Assembly (NCBI GenBank): GCA_003023535.1
Contig: PXSC01000033.1
Span: 1-7,468 of the forward strand
Direction of reading: 5' to 3'
DNA: 7,468 nucleotides
DNA from: Halobacteriales archaeon QS_9_70_65
GTDB lineage: Archaea; Halobacteriota; Halobacteria; Halobacteriales; Haloarculaceae
The notes below the pieces were generated by a model. The model saw nothing but the letters and a program-made list of their open reading frames with translations. It did no database searches and was not told the DNA's origin. The translations under genes and the position numbers were made by a program. Below are positions 6,729 through 7,468 of the stretch, piece after piece (within the stretch, counting starts at the first letter, position 1; each line of letters starts with the position of its first letter).

Positions 6729-6757
6729 CGAACGACGGCTCGCCGAGCCGTCGTTCG
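6729..6757. repeat. Array hairpin 6 (longest, 13-bp stem)
   Basis: CGAACGACGGCTC-GCC-GAGCCGTCGTTCG: a perfect 13-bp stem with GCC loop closed by C-G. It abuts the 8-bp palindrome GTTCGAAC at 6726-6733. Confidence 0.95.
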
Positions 6758-6763
6758 TCATCC

Positions 6764-6784
6764 CGGAAGAGCTTCGCTCTTCCG
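6764..6784. repeat. Array hairpin 7
   Basis: CGGAAGAGC-TTC-GCTCTTCCG: perfect 9-bp stem. The minus strand reads GC-GAA-GC at the tip, the sequence of the exceptionally stable DNA mini-hairpin d(GCGAAGC). Confidence 0.93.
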
Positions 6785-6790
6785 TAGATC

Positions 6791-6807
6791 GCGGATCTCC
6801 GATCCGC
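6791..6807. repeat. Array hairpin 8
   Basis: GCGGATC-TCC-GATCCGC: perfect 7-bp stem, TCC loop (GGA on the minus strand) closed by C-G. It overlaps an alternative hairpin AGATC-GCG-GATCT at 6786-6798, also with a C-G closed triloop. Confidence 0.9.
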
Positions 6808-6813
6808 TCACTC

Positions 6814-6834
6814 CCGGAAATCGCTGATTGCCGG
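6814..6834. repeat. Array hairpin 9 (one mismatch)
   Basis: CCGG-A-AATC-GCT-GATT-G-CCGG: 4+4 bp with one A/G mismatch and a GCT loop closed by C-G. Its right CCGG (6831-6834) is also the left end of hairpin 10. Confidence 0.75.
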
Positions 6835-7459
6835 AGACAGCGGTCTCCGGACCGGGATCGACGTCCTCGACCGGAAGCTCGACGGAGGGATCCCGGAGGG
6901 CAGCGTCGTCGCCCTCGCCGCCCAGCCGGCCAGCCAAGCCGAGCTGTTCCTCTACGAACTCACCGCCACCCGCGGGACGCTGTATCTCTCCCTGGACCGC
7001 CGCGGCGACTTCGTCGCGGCCAGCATCGACACCGCCGACGCCTCCACCGGCGACCCGACCGTCCGGGACATCGCCGGCGAGGCGCCGCTCGACAACGCCG
7101 CCAAGCTGGTGTCGGCGCTGCCCGACGACTCCAACCTCATCGTCGACCCCGTCGACGTGCTCGAGCGGCAGGAGGCGACCCGCTACCGCAACTTCCTCAA
7201 CGAGCTGCAGAACCACATCTACAACACCGGTAGCATCGCACTGTTGCACTGCCTGGACGGCCACGACGTGCCGCCGCTGCGGGACACGACCGAACACATG
7301 GCCGACATCGTCTTCGAACTCGAGACGTCGGTGAAGGGCGACCGCATCGAGAACCACCTCGCGGTCCCGAAGTTCCGCGGCGGCCGGGCGCTGTCCGACG
7401 TGATCAAGCTGGAGCTGTCCGACGAGGTCGACATCGACACCAGCCGCGACATCGCCTGA
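6827..7459 (+). CDS. KaiC/RAD55-like ATPase-fold protein with degenerate P-loop; start codon uncertain
   Basis: The frame is open from 6788 to TGA 7457-7459. Conserved sequence starts at LRTGIDVLDRKLDGGIPEGS, the opening of haloarchaeal RecA-superfamily proteins often labelled RAD55-family ATPase or HTR-like. Then come VVALAAQPASQAELFLYEL, GTLYLSLDR, NLIVDPVDVLE (Walker-B-like strand), NHIYNTGSIALLHCLDG and a C-terminal FRGGRALSDVIKLEL. Where KaiC proteins have GxxGxGK[ST], this one has AAQPASQA, so ATP hydrolysis is doubtful; I recall this loss in its haloarchaeal relatives too. There is no ATG, GTG or TTG in frame between the stop at 6785-6787 and GTG 7109, which is far too late. I give ATT 6827 (210 aa) as the likeliest position by length; CTG 6824 is an alternative. 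It may instead be a gene whose start was destroyed by the array. Role unknown, possibly regulatory. Confidence 0.7.
   Translation: MAGDSGLRTGIDVLDRKLDGGIPEGSVVALAAQPASQAELFLYELTATRGTLYLSLDRRGDFVAASIDTADASTGDPTVRDIAGEAPLDNAAKLVSALPDDSNLIVDPVDVLERQEATRYRNFLNELQNHIYNTGSIALLHCLDGHDVPPLRDTTEHMADIVFELETSVKGDRIENHLAVPKFRGGRALSDVIKLELSDEVDIDTSRDIA
6831..6850. repeat. Array hairpin 10, overlapping the KaiC-like reading frame
   Basis: CCGGAGAC-AGCG-GTCTCCGG: perfect 8-bp stem with 4-nt loop. It can also be read as an AGC triloop closed by C-G plus one bulged G. The right arm ends within the first codons of conserved KaiC-like sequence. Confidence 0.85.
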
Positions 7460-7468
7460 CCCGGCGGC

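Larger units (their letters stand above)
6600..6850. repeat. Array of about ten tandem short inverted repeats (hairpins)
   Basis: Within 251 bp, ten inverted repeats follow one another with centres near 6610, 6634, 6658, 6690, 6710, 6743, 6774, 6799, 6824 and 6840. Stem sequences differ from unit to unit, so it is not a direct repeat. What is shared is architecture: stems of 4-13 bp, mostly a 3-nt loop, always closed by C on the left and G on the right. Stems occupy most of the sequence. Neighbouring units at 6786-6807 and 6814-6850 overlap and would compete. It lies between divergent pyrB and the KaiC-like gene and runs into the latter's frame. The function is unknown. Confidence 0.9.

Noticed and set aside
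6725..6733. tRNA T-arm-like GGTTCGAAC, possible tRNA fragment or attachment site
   Set aside because: No acceptor, D or anticodon arm surrounds it, and no integrase or second copy is in the window.
6600..6850. CRISPR array
   Set aside because: There is no repeated direct sequence; units share fold but not sequence, and no cas gene is nearby.
6600..6850. Replication origin
   Set aside because: No origin-recognition-box-like repeats, no AT-rich unwinding region and no orc1/cdc6 gene nearby.
6427..7233. Open frame running through the hairpin array
   Set aside because: Absence of stops is expected in such GC-rich sequence. The translation is Arg-rich and the KaiC-like signal lies in a different frame.

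Overview
The window is very GC-rich and encodes strongly acidic proteins (many Asp/Glu, few Lys). It carries archaeal gene families and promoter-like motifs of the TATA/BRE type just upstream of start codons. This points to a halophilic archaeon (class Halobacteria); I do not assign a genus.

Layout: positions 1-2421 (+) hold the 3' part of a large sensor histidine kinase (receiver tail, three PAS, GAF, HisKA, HATPase). Facing it on the minus strand is a two-gene unit: a 60-aa DUF1918-like protein (3123-2941), then an archaeal exosome-associated RNA-binding protein of the COG1325 type (2936-2499). A Nudix hydrolase (3251-3823, +) diverges from that unit. It converges on a minus-strand protein (4693-3833) that resembles glycoside-hydrolase-like TIM barrels and carries a Cys cluster. 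Upstream of that is a possible 23-aa membrane microprotein (4843-4772). Then come the pyrimidine genes pyrB and pyrI (6427-5067, minus), overlapping by ATGA. Their products form aspartate transcarbamoylase with catalytic and CTP-sensing regulatory chains. A KaiC/RAD55-like ATPase-fold protein with a degenerate P-loop is read rightwards to 7459.

The unusual part is the approximately 400-bp stretch between pyrB and the KaiC-like gene. From 6600 to 6850 it is almost entirely a head-to-tail series of about ten short inverted repeats. Each has a different stem sequence, but nearly all have a 3-nt loop closed by a C-G pair, spaced roughly every 16-33 bp. The last hairpin runs into the reading frame of the KaiC-like gene. 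That frame has no ATG, GTG or TTG between its upstream stop (6785-6787) and position 7109, although homologous sequence clearly begins near 6848. The array therefore seems either to have overwritten the normal start and promoter or to sit on a gene using a rare start codon. A related hairpin with the same TGC triloop lies just past the end of pyrI (5017-5035). This array is the best candidate for something undescribed; the protein-coding genes are mostly ordinary haloarchaeal chromosomal genes.
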